Assembly: GCA_028687415.1 (NCBI GenBank) | Contig: JAQUAC010000058.1 | Coordinates: forward strand, 1 to 10,356 | Source of the DNA: Acidocella sp. | GTDB lineage: Bacteria; Pseudomonadota; Alphaproteobacteria; Acetobacterales; Acetobacteraceae | DNA: 10,356 nucleotides | Reading direction: 5' to 3' | In this document: piece after piece, positions 1-6,814 of the stretch | Numbering within the stretch: the stretch's first letter is position 1 | Layout: each line of letters starts with the position of its first letter | The notes under the pieces: model-generated | What the model was told of the DNA's origin: nothing | What the model saw: only the letters and a program-made list of their open reading frames with translations | The model's database searches: none | Made by a program: the position numbers and the translations under genes

Positions 1-442
1 CCAGCAGCGTGCTACGGCTCTCCGCCCGCGCGGCCATGGCAGCGCGGAACGCCCCGGCCCGCGCTACAATCTGAGCCTCGCTCTCCACCCCATCTTTCCA
101 CCACCGCCCCGGCAAATGCGCGAAATCGTGATGCGGAAACTTTTCCGCCAGTATCTCCGGGTGGGAACCGATATCGCAGGCAAACGCTGTGCGCTCTCGC
201 ACCTCGTGCATCACCTCTACTGTCACCCCCGGCAGCGCCAGAAACGGTTCAGCCGTCTGCAACGCCCTTATATAAGGTGAAACAATAACATGCCTGATCC
301 CCGCACCCGCCAGCCGCGCCGCCGCTATCCGCGCCTGTTCATGGCCCAGCGGCGTCAGCTCCGGGTCCTCTATCCCCGGGTCCCGGCGGGTCTCGGTAAA
401 GTGCAGATTGAAGTAGCTTTGCCCGTGGCGCAGCAGAAACAT
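1..442 (-). CDS. Histidine phosphatase family protein (phosphoglycerate mutase-like), 3' end missing
   Basis: This gene reads leftward from an ATG at 442-440 and runs off the left edge, leaving 147 codons. The protein opens with MFLLRHGQS, the RHG signature whose histidine (His6) is phosphorylated during catalysis in this superfamily. A second phosphate-binding arginine is visible in SPYIRALQTAE (Arg59), and an acidic pair follows in HEVRER (residues 79-84). The second catalytic histidine, usually in a V-S-H-W/G segment, should come directly after the last visible residues and so lies outside the window. A Shine-Dalgarno AAGGA (plus-strand TCCTT, 449-453) six bases upstream supports the start. 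The family contains mutases, sugar-phosphate, nucleotide and protein phosphatases, and the substrate cannot be read from this fragment. The gene is divergent from the Tim44-like gene and shares its intergenic region. Family assignment is firm; specific function is unknown. Confidence 0.88.
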   Translation of the reverse strand, partial: MFLLRHGQSYFNLHFTETRRDPGIEDPELTPLGHEQARIAAARLAGAGIRHVIVSPYIRALQTAEPFLALPGVTVEVMHEVRERTAFACDIGSHPEILAEKFPHHDFAHLPGRWWKDGVESEAQIVARAGAFRAAMAARAESRSTLL

Positions 443-448
443 GAACCA

Positions 449-453
449 TCCTT
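449..453 (-). promoter_or_regulatory. Ribosome binding site of the histidine phosphatase gene
   Basis: On the minus strand AAGGA lies six bases before the ATG at 442, within GAAGGATGGTTC. It is a near-consensus Shine-Dalgarno sequence and fixes the start of the phosphatase, since no ATG, GTG or TTG occurs in frame just upstream. Confidence 0.6.
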
Positions 454-568
454 CAACTAAACCCGCTTGCCGGGCCACCTGACTTCAACTTATGTCGTAG
501 ATTAAGGCCGGATTGGCCAGCCTGGATCACCAGCTTGCTTTCATCTAAGCCTTGGCGCAGTTTCATTT

Positions 569-574
569 TATACT
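569..574 (+). promoter_or_regulatory. Candidate -10 element for the Tim44-like/mltA/lutA unit
   Basis: TATACT at 569-574 matches the sigma-70 -10 consensus TATAAT in five of six positions and is the best such match in the 138-nt gap between the divergent genes. No strong -35 sits 16-18 nt upstream (TAAGCC region, around 546-551). A transcript from this element would begin about 581, at the first base of the ATG itself. It could be a chance match in a relatively AT-rich stretch. Confidence 0.35.
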
Positions 575-580
575 CAGAGG

Positions 581-1264
581 ATGCCGGTGCAGGCCAACAC
601 TTTACAATCCATGGGCGGTTTTCCCATCGCCCTTGTCGTCTTCGCAGGCATTGCCCTGTTTCTTATCCTGCGCCTGCGCAGCGTGCTTGGCCGCCGCGTC
701 GGGTTCGAGAAACCGCCGCTCCCCCCCAGCCAAAGACCAGGCTTCAACACCGCCCCCATCATTGAGGGCCAAGCCACAGTGGTACAGCCCGGTCGCGCCG
801 TACCGGACCCACGCTCCGCCCTTGGCGAACGGCTGATGCAAATCGTCAACCGCGACCCAAATTTCGACCCCCCGAAATTTCTGACCAGCGCCGAAACCGC
901 CTTCCGCTCAATCGTCACGGCCTTCGCTGCAGGGGACCGCGCCACGCTCCAATCCCTGCTTAGCCCGCATGTGTACGAAACCTTCGCCGCCGCCATCCAA
1001 GCCCGCGAAACCGCCAATGAGCAGCACCGCACCGACATTAAAGCCATCATCTCCGCCACCATCGAGGATGCCGAGCTGCTCGGCGACCACGCCGCAATTA
1101 TCATCCGCTTCACCTCCGATCAGGTGAACCTCACGTTGGACGCCGCCGGCAACCCGCTCAACGGCACGGAAGCCGTCACCGAGCTAGTCGATCTCTGGAC
1201 CTTCGAACGCGACCTGAAGGGGCCAGACCTCACTTGGCGCCTCGCCGCGGCACGTAGCGGCTGA
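581..1264 (+). CDS. Tim44-like (TimA) membrane-anchored protein
   Basis: This 227-aa protein has a short N-terminus, one hydrophobic segment (about residues 13-30) followed by a basic stretch RLRSVLGRR (31-39), then a proline-rich linker (about 44-60) and a soluble domain from about residue 85 to the end. That is the layout of bacterial Tim44-domain proteins of Alphaproteobacteria, relatives of the mitochondrial import factor Tim44. The family is taken to be an inner-membrane protein with the domain in the cytoplasm; its bacterial role is not settled. The start is uncertain: GAGG (577-580) touches the ATG at 581, too close to act as its ribosome binding site, but suits the in-frame GTG at 587 (six-base spacer). 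An ATG at 611 is a third option. The gene lies two bases before mltA, a pairing common in Alphaproteobacteria, so the two are probably co-transcribed. Confidence 0.85.
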   Translation: MPVQANTLQSMGGFPIALVVFAGIALFLILRLRSVLGRRVGFEKPPLPPSQRPGFNTAPIIEGQATVVQPGRAVPDPRSALGERLMQIVNRDPNFDPPKFLTSAETAFRSIVTAFAAGDRATLQSLLSPHVYETFAAAIQARETANEQHRTDIKAIISATIEDAELLGDHAAIIIRFTSDQVNLTLDAAGNPLNGTEAVTELVDLWTFERDLKGPDLTWRLAAARSG

Positions 1265-1266
1265 TC

Positions 1267-2367
1267 ATGCGTCGGCTTTACCTCCTCAGCGCCCTCGTCC
1301 TGGCCGGCTGCGTCCCAGCTGAAAACGGCGCCCTCACAGGCCCAGCAACCCCTCCCGGCACGAGGACGGACATCTCCTCCCTCCCGGGCTGGAACACCGA
1401 CAACACCGCCGCCGCCCTCTCCACCTTCGTCCTCAGCTGCAAAGCCATCGCGCTCATGCCGCCGGACACCTCGCTCGGCGGCAGCGGCCTTGCGCAATCG
1501 GTGGCTGGCCAGGCGGGGCTCTGGCAAAACAGCTGTACCGCCGCGCAAGCCGTCCCTCCCGGCGACGACACCGCTGCCCGCACTTTCTTTGAAACCTATT
1601 TCAACGCCTATGCCATCAATAGCCAGGTGCTCGTCACCGGCTATTTCGAGCCAGAGGTTCCAGGCTCGAAGAATCTGGCCCCCGGCTACAAAGTACCCCT
1701 CTACGCCAAACCGGCGGACCCAGACCTCGCGGCCTTGCCCCGCGCCGCCATCGACGGCGGCGCCCTCTACCGCAAGGCGCCGGTCACAGCCTACGTCACC
1801 AATCCGGTGGACGGGTTCATGCTGCAAATCCAGGGCTCGGGCCGTATTATCCTGCCCAACGGTAACACCCTGCGCGTCGGGTTCGACGGCCAGAACGGCC
1901 AGCCCTACACTCCCATCGGCCGCATCCTGGTCGCCAATGGCGACATCGCGGCGGACGACATCAGCTACCAGAGCATTTCCGCTTGGCTCACGGCACATCC
2001 GGACCAGGCTCAGGGCATCATGGAGCAGAATGCCCGCTACGTGTATCTCCGCCCGCTCGGTAAACTGCCGGATGACCAGGGTGCACCGGGTTCGCTCGGC
2101 GTGCCGCTCACCGCCGGCCGCTCCATCGCCATAGATAAATCCTTCACCCCACTCGGCGCCCCGGTTTTCCTCAGCACCACGGACCCGGTCACCCAGGCAC
2201 CGCTAGACCACCTGACCGTGGCACAGGATACGGGCGGCGGCATTCACGGGCCGGGCAGGGCGGATCTCTTCTTCGGCGCCGGGCCCGATGCCGAAAGCAC
2301 CGCCGGCTCCATGCGCCAGCCTGGTCAACTCTTCGTCCTCCTGCCCAAGCCAACACCGTCCTCATGA
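1267..2367 (+). CDS. mltA: Membrane-bound lytic murein transglycosylase A (lipoprotein)
   Basis: MltA cleaves the MurNAc-GlcNAc bond of peptidoglycan and leaves a 1,6-anhydroMurNAc end, acting at the outer membrane during wall turnover. The 366-aa product starts with a lipoprotein signal peptide, with the lipobox L12-A13-G14-C15 giving Cys15 as the acylation site. The MltA domain follows, with GYFEPE (125-130) and QIQGSGRI (187-194), and a C-terminal 3D domain contains AQDTGGGIHGPGRADLFFG. The aspartate of AQDTGG (Asp321) corresponds to the catalytic aspartate of E. coli MltA. Length is close to the E. coli protein. The ATG lies two bases after the stop of the Tim44-like gene, and the stop overlaps the next start as ATGA (2364-2367), so all three genes are likely translated from one message. 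All expected motifs are present. Confidence 0.95.
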   Translation: MRRLYLLSALVLAGCVPAENGALTGPATPPGTRTDISSLPGWNTDNTAAALSTFVLSCKAIALMPPDTSLGGSGLAQSVAGQAGLWQNSCTAAQAVPPGDDTAARTFFETYFNAYAINSQVLVTGYFEPEVPGSKNLAPGYKVPLYAKPADPDLAALPRAAIDGGALYRKAPVTAYVTNPVDGFMLQIQGSGRIILPNGNTLRVGFDGQNGQPYTPIGRILVANGDIAADDISYQSISAWLTAHPDQAQGIMEQNARYVYLRPLGKLPDDQGAPGSLGVPLTAGRSIAIDKSFTPLGAPVFLSTTDPVTQAPLDHLTVAQDTGGGIHGPGRADLFFGAGPDAESTAGSMRQPGQLFVLLPKPTPSS

Positions 2368-3134
2368 GGCACGCCCCCCGCGTCGCCCTTTTTGTCACCT
2401 GTCTGGTCGACCTGCACCGTCCCAGCGTCGGCTTCGCCACCATTTCCCTGTTGGAACAGGCGGGTTGCACGGTCGAGGTTCCCCGCGCGCAAACCTGCTG
2501 TGGCCAGCCCGCCTATAACGCCGGAGACCGTGCCACCGCGCGGGATATCGCCCTCGGCCTGCTCGATACCTTCCTGGCCTACGACTACATCGTCGCCCCC
2601 TCCGGCTCCTGCGCCGGCATGCTCTCCAGGCACATGCCGCATCTGTTTGACAACGACCCCAACCTGCGCGCCAAGGCCGACGCCCTTGCGGCGAAAACCT
2701 TCGAACTGACCGCCTTCCTGCGGGACGTGCTGCACTTCACGCCCACCCCGCCGACGCTGCCAGCCACCAGCGCTACCTATCACGATTCCTGTGCCGGCCT
2801 GCGCGAGCTTGGGATAAAAGCCCAACCCCGCGCGCTGCTCGCCAGCGTCCCCGGCCTCACGCTGAAGGAAATGGCCGAGCCCGAGCTGTGCTGCGGCTTC
2901 GGCGGCACGTTCTGCGTCAAGTACCCTGCCATCTCCACCCGCATGGTGGCGGACAAGGCGGCTGACATTGAGGCCACAGGCGCCGAGCTTCTGCTCGCCG
3001 GGGATATGGGCTGCCTGCTCAACATGGCCGGGCGTCTGAGCCGCGATGGCGCCAGCACGCAAGTCCGCCACATCGCCGAAATTCTTGCCGGCACAGCCGC
3101 CGAAACTGATTCAATAGGTAAATCAACAGCTTAG
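2364..3134 (+). CDS. lutA: LutA/YkgE-family (Fe-S)-binding cysteine-rich protein
   Basis: This 256-aa protein carries two CCG (cysteine-rich) domains of the type found in LutA/YkgE, GlcF and heterodisulfide reductase subunits. In the first, Cys13, Cys45-Cys46 (TCCGQPAYN) and Cys83 (GSCAG) are conserved; in the second, Cys143 (HDSC), Cys176-Cys177 (CCGFGGTFC) and Cys217. Length and sequence match E. coli YkgE and B. subtilis LutA closely. LutA acts with LutB and LutC in oxidation of L-lactate to pyruvate by an iron-sulfur, flavin-independent route. Here neither partner is adjacent: mltA precedes with a 4-nt overlap and kup follows, so the lactate role is an inference from the family. LutB/LutC may be elsewhere, or the protein may serve another redox partner. 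It is predicted cytoplasmic, with no signal peptide. The ATG at 2364 is set by the ATGA overlap and the early conserved Cys13. Confidence 0.88.
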   Translation: MRHAPRVALFVTCLVDLHRPSVGFATISLLEQAGCTVEVPRAQTCCGQPAYNAGDRATARDIALGLLDTFLAYDYIVAPSGSCAGMLSRHMPHLFDNDPNLRAKADALAAKTFELTAFLRDVLHFTPTPPTLPATSATYHDSCAGLRELGIKAQPRALLASVPGLTLKEMAEPELCCGFGGTFCVKYPAISTRMVADKAADIEATGAELLLAGDMGCLLNMAGRLSRDGASTQVRHIAEILAGTAAETDSIGKSTA

Positions 3135-3201
3135 CTGCGCTCCCTTGCCGTCAATCTGGCAAACGGCTACAGCCCGCCGCTATGGTGACAGGATGGTCTG
3201 C
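3135..3201 (+). other. 67-nt lutA-kup spacer with small overlapping inverted repeats
   Basis: The spacer contains two mutually exclusive short stems: TTGCC (3145-3149) with GGCAA (3158-3162), and GCCGT (3147-3151) with ACGGC (3163-3167). No T-run follows, so this is not a typical intrinsic terminator. A weak -10-like TATGGT (3181-3186) has no good -35. AGG at 3190-3192 is the likely kup ribosome binding site. Read-through from the upstream unit into kup is possible. Confidence 0.3.
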
Positions 3202-5097
3202 ATGAGCACTAACTCCAATCAAACCCATGGCGGCGTAGATGCACCAGTGCGCCTCAGCGCCCTCATCGGCGTTCTCGGCGTTGTCTATGGCGACATCGGC
3301 ACCAGTCCACTTTATGCGCTCCAGAGCTGTCTCGCCTATTTCACCGGCACCGGCCTGCGATACGAAGATATTTTCGGTGTTCTGTCCCTCATCTCCTGGG
3401 CGCTCATCATCACCGTCACGCTCAAATATGTCACCTTCATCATGCGGGCGGACAATAACGGCGAGGGCGGCACACTTTCCCTCATGGCGCTGGCCAGCCG
3501 GGTCGCGCGCAGCGACAAAACCCGCGGCGTCATCACCATCATCGGCGTCGTCGGGGCCGGACTGTTCTTTGGTGACGGCGTCATCACCCCGGCCATCTCC
3601 ATCCTGTCGGCGGTAGAGGGCATCACTGTCGTCTCGCCGGAAATGGGGCATCTGGTATTGCCGATCTCGCTTGTCGTCATCGGTATTCTGTTCATGGTGC
3701 AGCGTCATGGCACCGCCACGGTCGGCCGCGCCTTCGGGCCCATCATGGTGCTCTGGTTTCTCACGCTCGGTGGTCTCGGCCTTGTCCAGATCGTGCATCA
3801 CCCCTTCGTCCTGAAAGCCATCAACCCCTATTACGGCGCGGATTTCCTCTTCCGCCACAAGAGCCTCGCGTTTGTCACGCTCGGCGCGGTGGTGCTGGCC
3901 GTCACCGGCGCCGAGGCTCTGTACGCGGATATGAGCCATTTCGGCCGCAAGCCCATCCGCCGGAGCTGGCTCTTCTTCGTCTTGCCCTGCCTGCTGCTCA
4001 ACTATTACGGCCAGGGCGCGCTGGTCATCGCTGACCCATCCACAGCAGACAACCCGTTCTACAAGCTGGCCCCGCACGTGCTACGGGTGCCGATGATCAT
4101 TCTCGCCACCATGGCGACAGTCATCGCCAGCCAAGCCGTCATCACCGGCGCTTTCTCGGTCGCGCGCATGTGCGTGCAGCTTGGCCTGCTGCCCCGTATG
4201 GAGGTCCGCCACACCAGCTCCATGGAGCAGGGGCAAATCTACGTGCCGCAGATCAACACCATCCTAGCCATCGGCGTGGTGCTGCTCGTACTGTCCTTCG
4301 GCTCCAGCAACGCCCTGGCCTCGGCCTATGGCATCGCCGTCACCGGCACTTTCCTGTGCGACAATACGCTCGCCGCCTTCGTCTACCGCCGCCAGTTCGG
4401 CTGGACGCGCCTTGCCGTCATCGCCCTGTTCGGCGCCATCGGCATTACCGACTTCGCCTTCTTCTCCGCCAACTCGGTCAAGATCTTCGAGGGCGGCTGG
4501 GTGCCGCTGGCCATTGGCCTGACAATCATCATCATCATGACCACCTGGAAGCGCGGCCGCAGCCTCATCATGGCGCGCTGGGTGCAGGATAGCCTGCCGC
4601 TCGCCTCCTTCCTCGCCCGCCTGCCGCAATCACGCATCGTGCGCGTTCCCGGCACCGCGGTGTTCCTCACCGGCAATCTGGACTTCGTGCCCAACGCCCT
4701 GCTGCATAACCTCAAGCACAACAAGGTGCTGCACGAGCAGGTGTTCTTCGTCACCGTCCGCAGCCTGGATGTGCCGCATACCGACCCCAGCGAGCGTGTG
4801 CGCGCCGAGGAAGCCTCTCCCGGCATTTTCAAGATCACGCTATTCTACGGCTTCATGGAAAGCCCGAATATTCCCCAGGCGCTGGAAAACCTGTCCGCCC
4901 AGGGTATCGACTTCAAGCCAATGCAGGCCAGCTACTTCCTGGGCCGGGAAACGATTGTTCCAGCCTCGGTACCCAAGCTCCGCTTCATCCGCCGCTGGCT
5001 GTTCCTGTTCATGGCCCGCAACGCCATTCCAGCCACCGAGTTCTTCCGTATCCCCAGCGACCGCGTAGTCGAGCTGGGTGTGCGCATCGCGGTCTAA
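3202..5097 (+). CDS. kup: Kup low-affinity potassium uptake transporter
   Basis: Kup imports K+ with protons across the inner membrane and is the transporter best suited to acidic conditions. From the ATG at 3202 the protein has 631 aa, close to the 622 of E. coli Kup. The first membrane segment carries VYGDIGTSPLYAL (28-40), whose Asp31 is the conserved acidic residue of the transport path; GDGVITPAIS (from 124) holds a second conserved acidic position, Asp125. About twelve hydrophobic segments extend to roughly residue 448, ending in a run of isoleucines before MTTWK, and a hydrophilic cytoplasmic domain fills the rest, with VPGTAV and HNLKHNKVLHE as family motifs. I chose 3202 because AGG (3190-3192) precedes it at nine bases; ATG 3193 and TTG 3145 are in-frame alternatives that would add 3 or 19 residues. 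The stop overlaps the stop of cca on the other strand. Confidence 0.95.
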   Translation: MSTNSNQTHGGVDAPVRLSALIGVLGVVYGDIGTSPLYALQSCLAYFTGTGLRYEDIFGVLSLISWALIITVTLKYVTFIMRADNNGEGGTLSLMALASRVARSDKTRGVITIIGVVGAGLFFGDGVITPAISILSAVEGITVVSPEMGHLVLPISLVVIGILFMVQRHGTATVGRAFGPIMVLWFLTLGGLGLVQIVHHPFVLKAINPYYGADFLFRHKSLAFVTLGAVVLAVTGAEALYADMSHFGRKPIRRSWLFFVLPCLLLNYYGQGALVIADPSTADNPFYKLAPHVLRVPMIILATMATVIASQAVITGAFSVARMCVQLGLLPRMEVRHTSSMEQGQIYVPQINTILAIGVVLLVLSFGSSNALASAYGIAVTGTFLCDNTLAAFVYRRQFGWTRLAVIALFGAIGITDFAFFSANSVKIFEGGWVPLAIGLTIIIIMTTWKRGRSLIMARWVQDSLPLASFLARLPQSRIVRVPGTAVFLTGNLDFVPNALLHNLKHNKVLHEQVFFVTVRSLDVPHTDPSERVRAEEASPGIFKITLFYGFMESPNIPQALENLSAQGIDFKPMQASYFLGRETIVPASVPKLRFIRRWLFLFMARNAIPATEFFRIPSDRVVELGVRIAV

Positions 5098-6251
5098 GGC
5101 GACAACCAAGGGAGCAGGGATGCCTGCTCCCGGCATGCCTGCACATCCGCCACGCAGCCGCCACGCATCCACCACTCCCGAACCTCGCGCAGCACCACGC
5201 CTAAACGCGGCCCCGCCGGTATACCCATGGCCATGAGGTCCCGCCCGTGCAGCGGAAACACCGGGCGCTCCATCCTAGTCAGGCGCTGCCGTAATTTCCC
5301 CCAGGCTGAGCCATCTTCAGCTCCAAGCCAGATGCGGTCGATCAGCACCTCCGCGTCATCCTCGGCCAAAGCCCGGCGTAAAGCCTCGTCGCCATCTTCC
5401 GGCCGCAGCGCATTACCCACCGCCAAAGCCCGTAGCCGCTCATGCTCAGCCTTGCTCAGCTTCCAGCGCACAGCAAACGCATCCGCATCACCGTGAAGCA
5501 GCGCCGCCATCCGCAACAGAGGGTCCACCGGCGCGCCCTTGGCCACCAGCGCTTGCATCCGTGCCACATCCGCGCCGGGCAGCACCAGCGCCAACACGCC
5601 GGTCTCATGCATCAGCACCAAGGCAGGGCAGGGGTCCTGCGCGCGCAAAATCAGCTTCATCTCGCTCCAAATCCGCTCCGCCGAGAGGTTTTTCACCCCC
5701 TCCCGCAGCGCCTGGATCGCCGCCACCGCCTCCGCATCCGGTTCCCCCCGCCCATAGCGGGCAAAGAACCTAAAGAAGCGCAGTATCCGCAAATAATCCT
5801 CGCCAATTCGCGCCGCCGCCTGACCCACGAACCTGACCCGGCCTACAGCCAGATCCTCCCGCCCGCCGAAATAGTCGAAAACCTCGCCATCCCGCGTGGC
5901 GGACATGGCGTTGATGGTGAAATCCCGGCGGCTCGCATCCTCTCGCCAGTCATCGGTAAAAGCGACTACCGCGTGCCGCCCATCGGTCTCCACGTCCCGG
6001 CGCAGCGTCGTCACCTCAAAGCCCACGCCCCGCGCAACCACCGTCACCGTGCCATGCGCAAGCCCTGTCGGCACCGCCTTCAGACCCGCCGCCTTCACCC
6101 GCGCCATAACCATCTCCGGCGGCAAAGGCGAGGCGAAATCCACGTCCGCCACCTTGCATCCGGCCAGCATGTCACGCACCGCACCACCCACGATCCGTGC
6201 CTCTGGCAGCGCCGCCCAAACCTCCGCCATACCAGGCTGCAGCTCGATCAC
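5094..6251 (-). CDS. cca: CCA tRNA nucleotidyltransferase (class II)
   Basis: This enzyme adds or repairs the 3'-CCA end of tRNAs without a nucleic-acid template. The 385-aa protein has the class II nucleotidyltransferase head: IVGGAVRD (20-27), the metal-binding DVD (Asp36, Asp38), RRDFTINAM (108-116), and EDYLR (151-155), which matches the EDxxR nucleotide-selection motif. A helical RNA-binding body follows; I see no C-terminal HD phosphohydrolase domain like that of the E. coli enzyme. Poly(A) polymerase I shares this head, but size and operon favour CCA addition. The start is a GTG (6251-6249) overlapping the stop of the Nudix gene as GTGA, preceded by GGGGTGAG; an ATG seven codons downstream is an alternative. 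It is the last gene of a three-gene minus-strand operon, and its TAG shares bases with the kup TAA. Confidence 0.92.
   Translation of the reverse strand: MIELQPGMAEVWAALPEARIVGGAVRDMLAGCKVADVDFASPLPPEMVMARVKAAGLKAVPTGLAHGTVTVVARGVGFEVTTLRRDVETDGRHAVVAFTDDWREDASRRDFTINAMSATRDGEVFDYFGGREDLAVGRVRFVGQAAARIGEDYLRILRFFRFFARYGRGEPDAEAVAAIQALREGVKNLSAERIWSEMKLILRAQDPCPALVLMHETGVLALVLPGADVARMQALVAKGAPVDPLLRMAALLHGDADAFAVRWKLSKAEHERLRALAVGNALRPEDGDEALRRALAEDDAEVLIDRIWLGAEDGSAWGKLRQRLTRMERPVFPLHGRDLMAMGIPAGPRLGVVLREVREWWMRGGCVADVQACREQASLLPWLSP
5110..5131. terminator. Perfect 9-bp hairpin just past kup, inside the 3' end of cca
   Basis: GGGAGCAGG (5110-5118), a GATG loop and CCTGCTCCC (5123-5131) form a fully paired 9-bp, GC-rich stem starting 13 nt after the kup stop. 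On the kup strand no T-run follows. On the cca strand the stem is followed by TTGGTTGTC, which is moderately T-rich, but the cca stop codon lies beyond it. It may slow or stop convergent transcription, or protect the kup mRNA 3' end. The stem is certain; its role is inferred. Confidence 0.4.
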
Positions 6252-6805
6252 GTCTCACCCCGCAACCGCCACGCCAGCTGGCGCAACAACTCCGCCGTCA
6301 CTCCCCAGATCACGTGATCCTCATGCGGCCAAACAAAAAACTCATGCTCCCCACCCCGGAGAACAGCCCGCCTCAGCCGGGGCTGATCCTTGTCCAGCAG
6401 GGTCGCAAATGGCAGACAAAACACCTCCTGCACCTCGCCAGGAGCAGCCATCAGCCGTACATTTTGCTTCACCAGAGCAATAACCGGTACGATATGAAAG
6501 CCCGTGGCGGTGATGTAATCATCCATCCGTCCCAAAATTTCCGCATCCGCCGGATTCAGCCCCACCTCTTCCTGCGCTTCGCGCAGCGCCGCCGCGTCAG
6601 CCGAGGCATCCCCCGGCTCAATCTTGCCCCCCGGAAACGCCACCTGATTGACATGGTTGGGCATTTTGGCGCTCCGCCGCGTCAGCCACACACCACGCCC
6701 CGGCTCCAGCGGCACCAGCACCGCCGCCGGGCGGTTCTGCGCCGGCGCCAGCCGATTATGCGCCAGCCCCTGGGGCAAATGCCGCCGCAACTCCTCTTCC
6801 GTCAT
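6248..6805 (-). CDS. NUDIX hydrolase, CoA pyrophosphatase-type
   Basis: The 185-aa protein contains a Nudix box from Gly60 to Leu83 with the metal-binding REAQEE (75-80). An aspartate (Asp66) stands where the general box has glutamate, as is usual in the CoA pyrophosphatase (NudL/PCD1) group. The group's second signature precedes it as LTRRSAKMPNHVNQVAFPGG (41-60). One expected glycine, in the H-x-G-Q position, is asparagine here (Asn53). Such enzymes split CoA and its derivatives into 3',5'-ADP and 4'-phosphopantetheine and are soluble. The ATG at 6805 lies nine bases after the DUF1285 stop, and its own stop overlaps the cca start, so it is the middle gene of the operon. DUF1285 / Nudix / CCA is an order I know from other Alphaproteobacteria. 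Substrate is inferred from the family signature only. Confidence 0.88.
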   Translation of the reverse strand: MTEEELRRHLPQGLAHNRLAPAQNRPAAVLVPLEPGRGVWLTRRSAKMPNHVNQVAFPGGKIEPGDASADAAALREAQEEVGLNPADAEILGRMDDYITATGFHIVPVIALVKQNVRLMAAPGEVQEVFCLPFATLLDKDQPRLRRAVLRGGEHEFFVWPHEDHVIWGVTAELLRQLAWRLRGET

Positions 6806-6814
6806 CGGAAACGC

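Noticed and set aside
1120..1998. 292-codon minus-strand open frame opposite the Tim44-like gene and mltA
   Set aside because: It spans the junction of two real genes, shows no motif, and its low-complexity Gly/Ala/Arg/Val content is typical of antisense frames in high-GC genomes.
2325..3071. 248-codon minus-strand open frame opposite lutA
   Set aside because: Gly/Ala-rich mirror of a cysteine-rich coding sequence; no motif and no plausible ribosome binding site or operon context.
3151..4077. Long open frame (308 codons) on the minus strand opposite kup
   Set aside because: It is antisense to a complete, motif-bearing kup gene; the product is rich in Asp, Arg and Gly with no recognisable domain, as expected for a mirror frame in GC-rich DNA.
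4522..4538. Short ATC tandem repeat
   Set aside because: It encodes a run of isoleucines in the last membrane segment of Kup and needs no other explanation.
5442..6317. 291-codon plus-strand open frame opposite cca
   Set aside because: The product is Arg/His/Pro-rich without any domain and lies fully antisense to a clear CCA-transferase.
6308..6319. GATCACGTGATC, a perfect 12-bp palindrome sharing the TCACGTGA core of parS
   Set aside because: Only the central eight bases, plus one outer base, agree with the 16-bp parS consensus; the outer arms differ, and the site is within Nudix coding sequence.
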